Part shown: in pieces, positions 1-5,754 of the stretch
Numbering within the stretch: position 1 is the stretch's first letter
How the letters are laid out: every line of letters starts with the position of its first letter
DNA from: an uncultured Chthoniobacterales bacterium
GTDB taxonomy: Bacteria; Verrucomicrobiota; Verrucomicrobiae; Chthoniobacterales; UBA10450
Assembly: GCA_955652855.1 (NCBI GenBank)
Contig: CATPCN010000564.1
Location: 1 to 16,969, forward strand
DNA length: 16,969 nt
Direction of reading: 5' to 3'
Program-made: the position numbers and the translations under genes
The notes under the pieces: model-generated
What the model was told of the DNA's origin: nothing
Databases searched by the model: none
Seen by the model: only the letters and a program-made list of their open reading frames with translations

Positions 1-1
1 A

Positions 2-913
2 ATGATCGGGCGCGTGGAGCTCGCTCGTTATCGCGCGCTCGAAGCGCTGCTGGCCGATCCGAAACTGGCCGATCCGGATCCTTCGCGCAGTGCAAACATT
101 CCGCCGGACCAGGAGTCCTTCCTGAAGGCTTACGAAAGTCGGGAGCAAGAAATGATCAGCTTCTTGAAGGAGCACAACCTGGTCACGCTTCCCGATTATC
201 TCGGGCCGTTTCAAATTCGACAGTTACCCGAAGCATTTAAGCCAACGAGTCCCGGCGGTTTCATGAATCCGCCCGGCGTTTACGATAAAGATCCCGTCGG
301 ATTTTATTTCATTCCGACTTACAACCCGCAGTCGAAGAATTTTTATATTCGCGCGGCGATCGAAGATCCGCGGCCGATCCTCGGTCATGAAGGAATTCCC
401 GGACATTTCCTGCAGCTCTCGATCGCAAATCATCTCACTGACGAAATTCGCCGTCAGCATGAGGACGGCGTTTTCGTGGAAGGTTGGGCGCTTTACGGCG
501 AGGAGATGTTGATGCGCACCGGACTTTATCCGAACAACTCGGCCGCGCAGGGACAGATTCTGCGCCTGTCGCGTTATCGTTCGGCGCGAATCGGTGTCGA
601 TGTAAACCTGCACACCGGCAAATGGACCTTCGAACAGGCGGTCAAATATTTCATGGAAGCAGGCGGGCTGGATCGAGAAGCGGCCGAAGGCGAAGCGGCC
701 GGCGCGGCCTCCAGTCCGACGCAGAAGATCACTTACATCATCGGCAAATGGCAGATCATGAATCTGCTTGGCCGCTACAAAGATCGACATAGCGAAGATT
801 TTCGGCTCGGACAATTCCACGACGACCTGATCAAGAACGGCAGCCTGCCGCTTTCGGTGGTCGAATGGATTTTGCTGGACGATCCGTCCTCGCTCGAGAA
901 GGCGATGCACTAA
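2..913 (+). CDS. DUF885 family putative metallopeptidase, C-terminal part
   Basis: The reading frame is already open at the window edge and its first ATG is probably internal, because DUF885 proteins usually have about 550-650 residues and only 303 are visible. The diagnostic segment is HEGIPGH (residues 129-135 of the visible part), matching the HExxPGH motif of this zincin-like family. About 25 residues later comes EGWALYGEEM (160-169), which would supply the third Glu ligand. A YIIGKW segment near residue 245 and the closing DDP segment also fit the family. The function is presumably hydrolysis of peptides or related amides; the substrate is unknown. There is no clear signal peptide in the visible part because the N-terminus is missing. 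It converges with the next gene, with 12 bp between the two stop codons. I am confident in the family and unsure of the biological role. Confidence 0.9.
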   Translation: MIGRVELARYRALEALLADPKLADPDPSRSANIPPDQESFLKAYESREQEMISFLKEHNLVTLPDYLGPFQIRQLPEAFKPTSPGGFMNPPGVYDKDPVGFYFIPTYNPQSKNFYIRAAIEDPRPILGHEGIPGHFLQLSIANHLTDEIRRQHEDGVFVEGWALYGEEMLMRTGLYPNNSAAQGQILRLSRYRSARIGVDVNLHTGKWTFEQAVKYFMEAGGLDREAAEGEAAGAASSPTQKITYIIGKWQIMNLLGRYKDRHSEDFRLGQFHDDLIKNGSLPLSVVEWILLDDPSSLEKAMH

Positions 914-925
914 ACGCGCTAGCAG

Positions 926-1522
926 CTAGCTCTGGCTCGGCGCGCGCGCAGCACGAACAAAAATCAGAACGTGCGAGGCAATGATCAGCGGCACGAGGAA
1001 CGTCGGCAACAGACTTAGCGGCAACTCGCGCAACGCGTGCATCGATTGCCAATCGGCCAATCCGATCCGCAATGCGAGCACGACAACGAAGACGATGTCG
1101 ATCAATCCAATCGCATTCCAAATCAGCAGCAACACTTTCCAGTTTCGCATTCCCGGGAGCGCAAGAAGAGCCAATGCGAATGCAGCTACAGTGTTGTCTC
1201 CCCAACCAGCCGGTGCGGCAAATTCAAATGGCAACTCATTGCGCTGATAAAGCAGGAAAAAATAAAAACCGACGAAGCGAGTGACGTGCGACAGAACGAG
1301 CCAGCGAAGATCGACATGCATCGCCCAGGTCCTGATCGGTCCTATTCGCCAGCAACAAAGCAGAGCGATCGCGGTAAGAGCCCATACGGTCGCGGCAATC
1401 TGCGGCGCAGTCGCACTGCGAAACCATCCGCCTGCTCCGATGACCAGCGCAACGCACAGCCATGCGAGCAGCGCGGAAGCAACAACTCCGTTGCATGATC
1501 GTCGGGAGTCAGCAGGGGTCAT
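926..1522 (-). CDS. Six-helix integral membrane protein of unknown function
   Basis: This is a 198-residue, very hydrophobic protein with six predicted membrane helices at about residues 13-33, 41-61, 73-94, 107-126, 128-151 and 167-190. Short charged loops such as RIGPIRTW and YQRNELPF lie between them. I recognise no catalytic motif; the overall shape recalls small uncharacterised membrane proteins of the DUF-type. The start is the ATG at 1522. A TTG directly in front (1525) sits closer to a good ribosome binding site (GGAGGAG at about 1534-1540) and is a reasonable alternative. The gene is convergent with the DUF885 gene. Its 5' side faces the truncated left edge of the attC array, and I see no attC site between it and the DUF885 gene, so it appears to be resident rather than a cassette. 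Confidence 0.75.
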   Translation of the reverse strand: MTPADSRRSCNGVVASALLAWLCVALVIGAGGWFRSATAPQIAATVWALTAIALLCCWRIGPIRTWAMHVDLRWLVLSHVTRFVGFYFFLLYQRNELPFEFAAPAGWGDNTVAAFALALLALPGMRNWKVLLLIWNAIGLIDIVFVVVLALRIGLADWQSMHALRELPLSLLPTFLVPLIIASHVLIFVRAARAPSQS

Positions 1523-1571
1523 CAAGCGGCGGTCTCCTCCACTTTCTACTTTCTAATTTTCACGCCCTCCA

Positions 1572-1622
1572 GCGTGCCCGCTCGCGAATGCTTTCGGAGT
1601 TAGCTGCAGCGCCTGGTTAGAC
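1572..1622 (+). repeat. attC site A, truncated (inner/3' arm only)
   Basis: The stretch carries the same arm as the complete sites: a GCTCGCGAAT segment, CGGAGTTAGCTGCAGCG and the core GTTAGAC at 1616-1622. No RYYYAAC partner core can be found to the left, where the sequence runs into the upstream region of the membrane protein gene. It therefore looks like the left break point of the cassette array. Its core complements the GTCTAAC core at 2101, defining the cupin cassette. Confidence 0.6.
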
Positions 1623-1631
1623 TGTTCCATC

Positions 1632-2075
1632 TCAGGGATGCCTTGCAGTATCGGTCTGGTTAGATATTGGGGGAAGCACTGCAGACGAACCACTCCAATC
1701 TTTAGGCAAAAGTTCAAAATTGATGATCACCACAGGTTGGGATGTCTTATTGATTGCGCTGTGCGTGACGTCTCCCGACTCGTAGAAATAATCTCCTTTT
1801 TTGTACACTGTGGTCTTCCCGCCTTGAATGTACGTTAGTTCGCCCGATTGAACGTAACGGATACCGGGGCCGACGTGATGATGCTCACCGATATAACCCC
1901 CCGGCTGATACACTGTCTCTGAAGCGCGAAGCTTGAATTTGCCGTTGAGCTCCGTCAAGTGGCCTGAGACAGGCGCCTCAAACCTCACTTCGGAAGTCTG
2001 ATCCTTCTTTTCTACGTCTGCAGCTCCAGCAAATGCGTTTGCGAGAAGCAAAAACAAAAAGAGAGTCGAACGCAT
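1632..2075 (-). CDS. Exported single-domain cupin protein (cassette gene)
   Basis: This 147-residue protein has an N-terminal signal peptide (hydrophobic residues 4-17, probable cleavage after AGA at 17-19) and one cupin barrel. Motif 1 is visible as GGYIGEHHHVGPG (59-71) with histidines 65-67, and motif 2 as GDYFYESGDVTHSAIN (94-109) with His105. The usual Glu of motif 1 is not obvious, but His65/67 and His105 could hold a metal. The domain order and size fit small periplasmic cupins of unknown substrate. The stop codon lies 10 bp from the core of site A and the start 26 bp from the core of site B, so the gene fills its cassette. No clear Shine-Dalgarno is seen before the ATG; the preceding 20 bases are AT-rich. 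Function beyond a small-molecule or metal-binding fold cannot be stated. Confidence 0.85.
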   Translation of the reverse strand: MRSTLFLFLLLANAFAGAADVEKKDQTSEVRFEAPVSGHLTELNGKFKLRASETVYQPGGYIGEHHHVGPGIRYVQSGELTYIQGGKTTVYKKGDYFYESGDVTHSAINKTSQPVVIINFELLPKDWSGSSAVLPPISNQTDTARHP

Positions 2076-2100
2076 AATATTTATTGATCTGTGCGCAACA

Positions 2101-2239
2101 GTCTAACGAGACGAAGCTCAGCTACCGCTGGCGGGAGCGAGCATAACATCAGAGGTCGGAAGTCAGAAATCAGTGTGGTCATCGCGCCGACCAGCGCGCC
2201 TGCTCGCGAATATTATCGGAGTTGGCTACAGCGTTAGAC
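2101..2239 (+). repeat. attC site B (139 bp)
   Basis: The outer core GTCTAAC (2101-2107) and inner core GTTAGAC (2233-2239) enclose imperfectly complementary arms. The left arm contains AGCTCAGCTACCG; the right arm, reverse-complemented, reads AGCCAACTCCG. The left arm therefore has two extra bases, like the extrahelical bases of the L'' arm in known attC sites such as the Vibrio repeat. The interior is almost identical to site D by eye. The spacer between the right core and its L arm is five bases, against ten in sites A, C and D. Confidence 0.82.
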
Positions 2240-2265
2240 CTCGGTTAAGCATTCTGCGGGTAATC

Positions 2266-2823
2266 TCACGGCTTGGGTGGAGGTGTCATGGCGGTGTCGG
2301 ATTGATTTCGGGTGACCCGCTTCGAGACCCATTCAAGGTAATTGGCAAAAGCGTTAGGCTTCCCTGGAGGCGCGACCTCCAACTTGGCGTTAAGCCGCCC
2401 ATCTGGTAATTGAGTGTACGAGAGTCGATACCGGGCGACCTTAGCCCCGGGCTCGCTAACAAACACGACCTGGCCGGGACCACTGGACGTAACTGTGTAT
2501 CGCGCAATGTAGCCTTCGCTGTCGAAATAGGTCGCACGTATCGAGACAGGGATGCCTTCCTGATATGTGACCAAAAGATCGTCGTGCACAACCGCTTGTT
2601 GCCCGGGGGTGGCTGGATACTCAACATGGTTGCGGCGCACGAGGACTTTGCCCTGAAGATCAAGTGAAAACTCGAAGTGAGCACTTGCATCGCCCGGCTT
2701 TGACTCCGCCTCCCAATTGCCGACGAGAAATTGGAGCGTCGGAAAGGGAACGCCGGCTGAGAAAGCAACGGGCGCGAAGACACTAGTAACGAAGATATAG
2801 ATGAGGTATTTGATGTAGCGCAT
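2266..2823 (-). CDS. Exported small beta-barrel-like protein (DUF1579-like, cassette gene)
   Basis: The product is 185 residues with a signal peptide (hydrophobic residues 3-22, probable cleavage after AFS). The mature part opens with FPTLQFLVGNWEAES, the LVGxWE signature shared by DUF1579 and other lipocalin-like small beta-barrels. Alternating hydrophobic strands follow to the end. The reading frame is open further upstream (to 2940), but the ATG at 2823 is preferred: it has AAGGA about ten bases upstream, gives the signal peptide at the exact N-terminus, and keeps the gene out of the attC site. A similar LVGSWEG protein is encoded at 5014-5523, outside the array, but the two are distant in sequence. 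The ligand and role are unknown; export and a ligand-binding barrel are inferences from fold resemblance. Confidence 0.8.
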   Translation of the reverse strand: MRYIKYLIYIFVTSVFAPVAFSAGVPFPTLQFLVGNWEAESKPGDASAHFEFSLDLQGKVLVRRNHVEYPATPGQQAVVHDDLLVTYQEGIPVSIRATYFDSEGYIARYTVTSSGPGQVVFVSEPGAKVARYRLSYTQLPDGRLNAKLEVAPPGKPNAFANYLEWVSKRVTRNQSDTAMTPPPKP

Positions 2824-2894
2824 GAATTTGTTCCTTGATAAGGAGTTTGAGGGTCTAACGAGAATAAGATCAGCTACCGCTCCGGTTCGCACAA

Positions 2895-2919
2895 GGACAA
2901 ATCCGTCCAACTGGCGGAT
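2895..2919. repeat. REP-like short repeat, copy 1
   Basis: The segment has a GTCC/GGCGGA quasi-palindromic core and matches 5610-5633 at 21 of 24 positions by eye. It lies in the loop of attC site C. Short intergenic palindromes of this kind are usual REP-type repeats; no adjacent transposase is seen. Confidence 0.4.
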
Positions 2920-2943
2920 AGGCGCAAGTGGCAGGCCCAATTC

Positions 2944-2991
2944 TGTAGGGGAAGCGGTTCGCTTCCCATGAGGCTAACAGCCTCCCCTACA
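2944..2991. repeat. Clover-like palindromic element (three-stem)
   Basis: The terminal inverted repeats TGTAGGGG (2944-2951) and CCCCTACA (2984-2991) enclose two perfect hairpins. The first is GAAGCG-GTT-CGCTTC (2951-2965) and the second GAGGCT-AAC-AGCCTC (2970-2984). Folded, it would form a three-way junction. It looks like a MITE or REP-type unit rather than a gene, and it sits in the loop of attC site C, where the other attC sites have different sequence. Confidence 0.6.
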
Positions 2992-3083
2992 AGATCGACA
3001 TCGAATGCATGGCGCAGTGGAGCGCGCCTGCTCGCGAAAGGTTTCGGAGTTGGCTCCATCGTCTGGTTAGGCGATAACTCTCA

Positions 3084-3570
3084 TTATTTACGGATATCGA
3101 CACGGAGAATTTCGCTATTAAGATAATAAATGCGAGCATAAACCCCATCGTTTAATACACCGCCATGAGCAATGGTATTGCGATATGCGGGAGTTACGTA
3201 AAAGTAATTCACCTCCATTGACAACGATAATATCCCCTTTGGTGCGTCCAGTCGCGGGCTGGATGTGAAGCACTTTGACTGCACCTTCGACAACTTGATA
3301 CCGTCCCTTTTCATATCCTTCAACCAAACTGTTAATGTGCCGAAAGGTGTGGGGAAAATCATGTAAGTACAGCCAAAGCAAACTCCATGCGGTGACGAAC
3401 AGAGGTATTACCCAGCCTTTTGGCCAAGCTCCTTTCCCCCTCCACTTAAGGATTAAACCCGTCTTTCCGAGAACCAGGGCGCCTATGCCGATGGAGAGAC
3501 GGAACAATGTCTCTGCCCAAACCCCGTTACTCTGCCTGGCGATCTCAAAAGTAGTGACAAAATCTGACAT
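3084..3570 (-). pseudogene. Frameshifted two-helix membrane protein (cassette gene)
   Basis: Two overlapping frames together make one plausible protein of about 161 residues. The first part (start 3570, ATG with AGGAG seven bases upstream) holds two membrane helices at about residues 20-40 and 52-72, then a soluble segment ending GDIIVVNG. The natural continuation, NYFYVTPAYRNTIAHGG to ILRVDIRK, is in the next frame and ends at 3084. One surplus base near 3212-3220, in a GGAGG stretch of the coding strand, explains the shift: the full span is 487 bases, one more than a multiple of three. Without repair, translation runs into a 30-residue nonsense tail ending at 3118. The soluble part recalls DUF3592-like domains, but only loosely. 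It may be a true pseudogene or a sequencing error. The cassette is otherwise tight: 12 bp and 15 bp to the flanking attC cores. Confidence 0.7.
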
Positions 3571-3585
3571 GTCCTAACTCCTATC

Positions 3586-3728
3586 GCCTAACGAGAATGA
3601 GCTCAGCTACCGCTGGCGGAGCGAGCATAACATCAGAGGTCGGAAGTCAGAAATCAATGTGGTCATCGCGTCGGCAAGCGCGCCTGCTCGCGAATATTTT
3701 CGGAGTTAGCTGTAGCGATTGGTTAGAT
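3586..3728 (+). repeat. attC site D (143 bp)
   Basis: The outer core is GCCTAAC (3586-3592) and the inner core GTTAGAT (3722-3728). The left arm AGCTCAGCTACCG and the reverse-complemented right arm AGCTAACTCCG pair with one mismatch, leaving an extra C and an extra A in the left arm. This is the same arrangement of extrahelical bases as in the Vibrio cholerae repeat. The interior from about 3598 to 3717 is near-identical to that of site B, showing that the two sites share recent ancestry. Confidence 0.85.
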
Positions 3729-3782
3729 GGTTGGGCCGTGGCTCCTGAAACTGCGGCTATGCAGATGGCATGATGCTGCGAA

Positions 3783-4817
3783 CTATCCACGTTCACCTTC
3801 AATTATGCTCATCGGCGACTCCGTTGGAATAATTCTTGTTAGTCTAAAACCAGACGCCTTTAACAGTGCTCGATACTCATCTTCCGTGCGTTCGCGCCCG
3901 CCGGTCATGACCAGCATGTTTAGATCCATGTATTTGCTGAAGTGAGGCTCGCTGCCGTGTGGGACAACGGCTTCGACGAGCAAGAGCCTGCCGTTTTCTG
4001 CCATAGCACGATGACAATTTCTTAGAATGCTAACACTCCGCTCATCATCCCAATCGTGAATAATCCATTTGACGATATAGGCATCACCTCCACTCGGCAC
4101 TGACTCGAAGAAATCTCCGGCTACCGCTTCGCATCGTTCGGCGATTCCTTCATCTCGGATGCGATGCCGTGCGCCTTCGATAACTGGCGGCGCATCGAAG
4201 AGAACGCCTGTCATCTTTGGATTGGCCTTGAGAATTGAAGCAATGAGGCTGCCATGCCCGCCTCCGACATCCACAATCTTGCCAATGGATGAAAAATCAT
4301 AACTGGACAGAACTGTATCATTGACGGCGAGAGTAAACCCGGTCATCGCATCATTGAAAGTTTTCGCGTTTTCCGGATTCTGTTCAAAGAAATTCCAAAC
4401 AGGCATTCCGAAGGCACGATCAAAGGCGATCTCGCCGGTCTTCACGCTATGCAGCAACTCGCCCCATGCCGGATAATGCTCTTCCCCTAATTCGACGGTG
4501 GCGAAAGCGCGCAGCGAGTCGGGTACGTCAGTTCGTAAGGTCTCGGCCAGGGGTGTCAATGCGAAGCGTCTCTTTTCATCCTCAGTGAAGACACCTACGC
4601 TAGCGAGCGCACGCAGCACTCGATAAAGGGATGGTGCGTGAGTTCCGGTAGCAGCGGCAAGCTCGTCAAAAGTTCTATGCCCATCACGAAGGTGGTCGGC
4701 GATGCCGAGCTTCGCCGCGACATAAATAGCGCGCGAAATCCAGAAGCCAGAGATCATCTGCAACATGGCTACGGGTGGCGGGACATCCGCATTGCTAGGT
4801 GGATTGTGCTCAGTCAT
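3783..4817 (-). CDS. SAM-dependent O-methyltransferase with N-terminal dimerisation domain (cassette gene)
   Basis: The 344-residue product matches the layout of bacterial small-molecule O-methyltransferases related to plant OMTs, hydroxyindole OMT and TcmN-type enzymes. A winged-helix dimerisation domain occupies about residues 15-95, with LGIADHLRDGHRTFDELAAA typical of it. The Rossmann-type methyltransferase domain follows. SAM motif I is DVGGGHG (183-189), an acidic FDAPPV follows (207-212), and WIIHDWDDE (251-259) carries His254, the position of the catalytic base in this family. Length is normal and no key residue is missing. The start at 4817 has a GAGG about nine bases upstream. It would methylate a hydroxyl of an aromatic or polyketide-like compound; no biosynthetic partner is nearby. 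It is the largest gene in the cassette array, bounded by attC D and the core at 4894. Confidence 0.9.
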   Translation of the reverse strand: MTEHNPPSNADVPPPVAMLQMISGFWISRAIYVAAKLGIADHLRDGHRTFDELAAATGTHAPSLYRVLRALASVGVFTEDEKRRFALTPLAETLRTDVPDSLRAFATVELGEEHYPAWGELLHSVKTGEIAFDRAFGMPVWNFFEQNPENAKTFNDAMTGFTLAVNDTVLSSYDFSSIGKIVDVGGGHGSLIASILKANPKMTGVLFDAPPVIEGARHRIRDEGIAERCEAVAGDFFESVPSGGDAYIVKWIIHDWDDERSVSILRNCHRAMAENGRLLLVEAVVPHGSEPHFSKYMDLNMLVMTGGRERTEDEYRALLKASGFRLTRIIPTESPMSIIEGERG

Positions 4818-4893
4818 ATTTTGTGCCTCGTCTGGATACAGAACTCAAAAAGGCCGATGTTACATATCACCTCTTTTGGTTTACAAGCGAGCC

Positions 4894-4906
4894 ATCTAAC
4901 GAGAAG
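4894..4906 (+). repeat. attC site E, truncated (outer core only)
   Basis: ATCTAAC at 4894-4900, followed by GAGAA, matches the first dozen bases of sites B, C and D. After that the similarity stops at a hairpin cluster and no GTTRRRY partner with an adjacent L arm is found. Its core is exactly complementary to GTTAGAT of site D, which defines the methyltransferase cassette. It marks the right break point of the array. Confidence 0.55.
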
Positions 4907-4907
4907 T

Positions 4908-4947
4908 AGGCGGGAAAATCCCGCCTTTGATTACGGGATTATCCCGT
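4908..4947. terminator. Tandem hairpins, possible terminator or operator pair
   Basis: Two perfect stems lie in tandem: AGGCGGGA-AAA-TCCCGCCT (4908-4926) and ACGGGA-TTA-TCCCGT (4933-4947). Both share the core CGGGA-N3-TCCCG, repeated 23 bp apart. They lie about 65 bp beyond the stop codon of the minus-strand gene at 5014-5523, so they could end its transcript, but no strong T-tract follows on that strand. A pair of operator palindromes upstream of the methyltransferase gene is the alternative. Confidence 0.4.
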
Positions 4948-5013
4948 CTAATCAGGTTGCGCTCATTGGGAGCGGCCAGAAAAATACCGGATCGGTCACG
5001 GGTTTGCTTGTAA

Positions 5014-5523
5014 TTACTTTCGACGGAACTCGAAGCGGGTGGTCTCTTCCTTCCCTTTCTCCGAGTAGGTCCACTCTTCGATGTGATGATTGGGCGCGTC
5101 GAAAGTAAAGGCGACCTGCTGCATGTGTCCGGCATCAGATTGGATGTTCGTGCCATCCTTGAACTTGAAGACCAGTTTGTTCGGATCGCCGCCGCTCGCC
5201 AGGACCATGCGCGGTTGATTGTGCGCGGCGCAGTAGTGCGTGGCCATCAACTTGTCGCCATCCATGTGAAACATTGTGACCATCTCGTGCGGCGTGCCCT
5301 CGGCCAGCCAAGCGGCGAGCGTGGAATTGTCGGCCACGAGCTGAAAGCGCGCGTTGGTCGGCATTGGTTTGCCGCCTTCAATCGCGCTGCCTTCCCACGA
5401 ACCGACCAGTGTTTTCATTTTATCGAATGCCGGGCTCTTCGCGACGGTCGACAGCGTCTCGCCGATTAAGAGCGTGACCGAGCCGAGCAAGATGATTGTA
5501 ACGAGCTTGTTTCGAATGTGCAT
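5014..5523 (-). CDS. Exported DUF1579-like protein
   Basis: The 169-residue protein has an N-terminal hydrophobic signal (residues 7-21) and then FDKMKTLVGSWEG (33-45), the opening signature of DUF1579-like small beta-barrel proteins. A second recognisable stretch is EGTPHEMVTMFHMDGDKLM (75-93), with THYCAAHNQPRM (95-106) after it, common to a family of exported proteins of unknown function. The start at 5523 is supported by GGAG seven bases upstream of the ATG. The gene stands alone between the hairpin pair at 4908-4947 and a palindrome-rich spacer, and no complete attC site bounds it. Role unknown; a lipid or small-ligand binding barrel in the periplasm is an inference only. Confidence 0.85.
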   Translation of the reverse strand: MHIRNKLVTIILLGSVTLLIGETLSTVAKSPAFDKMKTLVGSWEGSAIEGGKPMPTNARFQLVADNSTLAAWLAEGTPHEMVTMFHMDGDKLMATHYCAAHNQPRMVLASGGDPNKLVFKFKDGTNIQSDAGHMQQVAFTFDAPNHHIEEWTYSEKGKEETTRFEFRRK

Positions 5524-5609
5524 AGAGATCTCCGCTTAGATCGACATAAAGTTAGGGTCGTTGCGTTAGACAAGTCGAGAGTTTCTTTGACCGCGGATTA
5601 TTCGCCACG

Positions 5610-5633
5610 GGACGAATCCGTCCGACCGGCGGA
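5610..5633. repeat. REP-like short repeat, copy 2
   Basis: It matches the segment at 2895-2918 at 21 of 24 positions and has the core GTCCGACCGGCGGAC, an almost perfect palindrome. It lies in the 231-bp spacer between two divergent genes, which otherwise shows only another short hairpin. Confidence 0.4.
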
Positions 5634-5681
5634 CGCGGATTTCGCGGATGAATCAGGAACATAACATCAGGCCGAAGAAAA

Positions 5682-5704
5682 CATTCAACGTCCAAGGTTG
5701 AATG
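5682..5704. other. Perfect hairpin upstream of the transporter gene
   Basis: CATTCAAC (5682-5689) and GTTGAATG (5697-5704) form a perfect 8-bp stem with a 7-base loop, ending 50 bp before the ATG of the EamA gene. It could be a dyad operator or an RNA structure in the leader. No T-tract follows, so a terminator is unlikely. Confidence 0.35.
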
Positions 5705-5754
5705 GGCACTCGCGAATTCTCGTGAGATGTTCTGAAGCCCGAGGGGCGTTCTTG

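Larger units (their letters stand above)
2853..3072 (+). repeat. attC site C (220 bp) with an inserted palindromic element
   Basis: The outer core is GTCTAAC (2853-2859) and the inner core GTTAGGC (3066-3072). The left arm keeps AGATCAGCTACCGCT and the right arm keeps GCGCGCCTGCTCGCGAA and CGGAGTTGGCTCC. The loop part found in sites B and D is replaced by about 150 bp of unrelated sequence holding a REP-like motif and a clover-shaped palindrome. The two cores differ from each other, as expected between neighbouring cassettes with different core sequences. Confidence 0.8.
1572..4906. mobile_element. Integron gene-cassette array without integrase (CALIN-like)
   Basis: Four minus-strand single-gene units are separated by related 140-220 bp repeats whose ends are RYYYAAC and GTTRRRY, the core sites of integron attC recombination sites. 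Across each unit the left core and the right outer core are complementary, as expected when each cassette carries its own attC: 1616 GTTAGAC with 2101 GTCTAAC, 2233 GTTAGAC with 2853 GTCTAAC, 3066 GTTAGGC with 3586 GCCTAAC, and 3722 GTTAGAT with 4894 ATCTAAC. Genes fill the units tightly: 10-55 bp lie between stop codon and repeat, and 10-76 bp between start codon and repeat. No integrase gene or attI is present in the window. Both edges are incomplete sites, so the block is probably a stranded remnant of a larger array. Confidence 0.8.

Noticed and set aside
224..910. Minus-strand frame of 228 codons opposite the DUF885 gene
   Set aside because: The plus strand carries the HExxPGH motif and family structure; the antisense frame has no recognisable features.
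1037..1498. Plus-strand frames of 90-150 codons opposite the membrane protein gene
   Set aside because: Their composition is Gln/Arg/Ser-rich without domains, while the minus strand gives six well-formed membrane helices and a ribosome binding site.
2101..3728. CRISPR array interpretation of the regularly spaced repeats
   Set aside because: The repeats are 139-220 bp, imperfect and separated by genes, with none of the short direct repeats and unique spacers of CRISPR.
5565..5571. GTTAGAC core-like heptamer upstream of the DUF1579-like gene
   Set aside because: It lacks the neighbouring CGGAGTTRGCT arm seen in the attC sites and has no complementary partner core at a plausible distance, so I do not call a further attC site.
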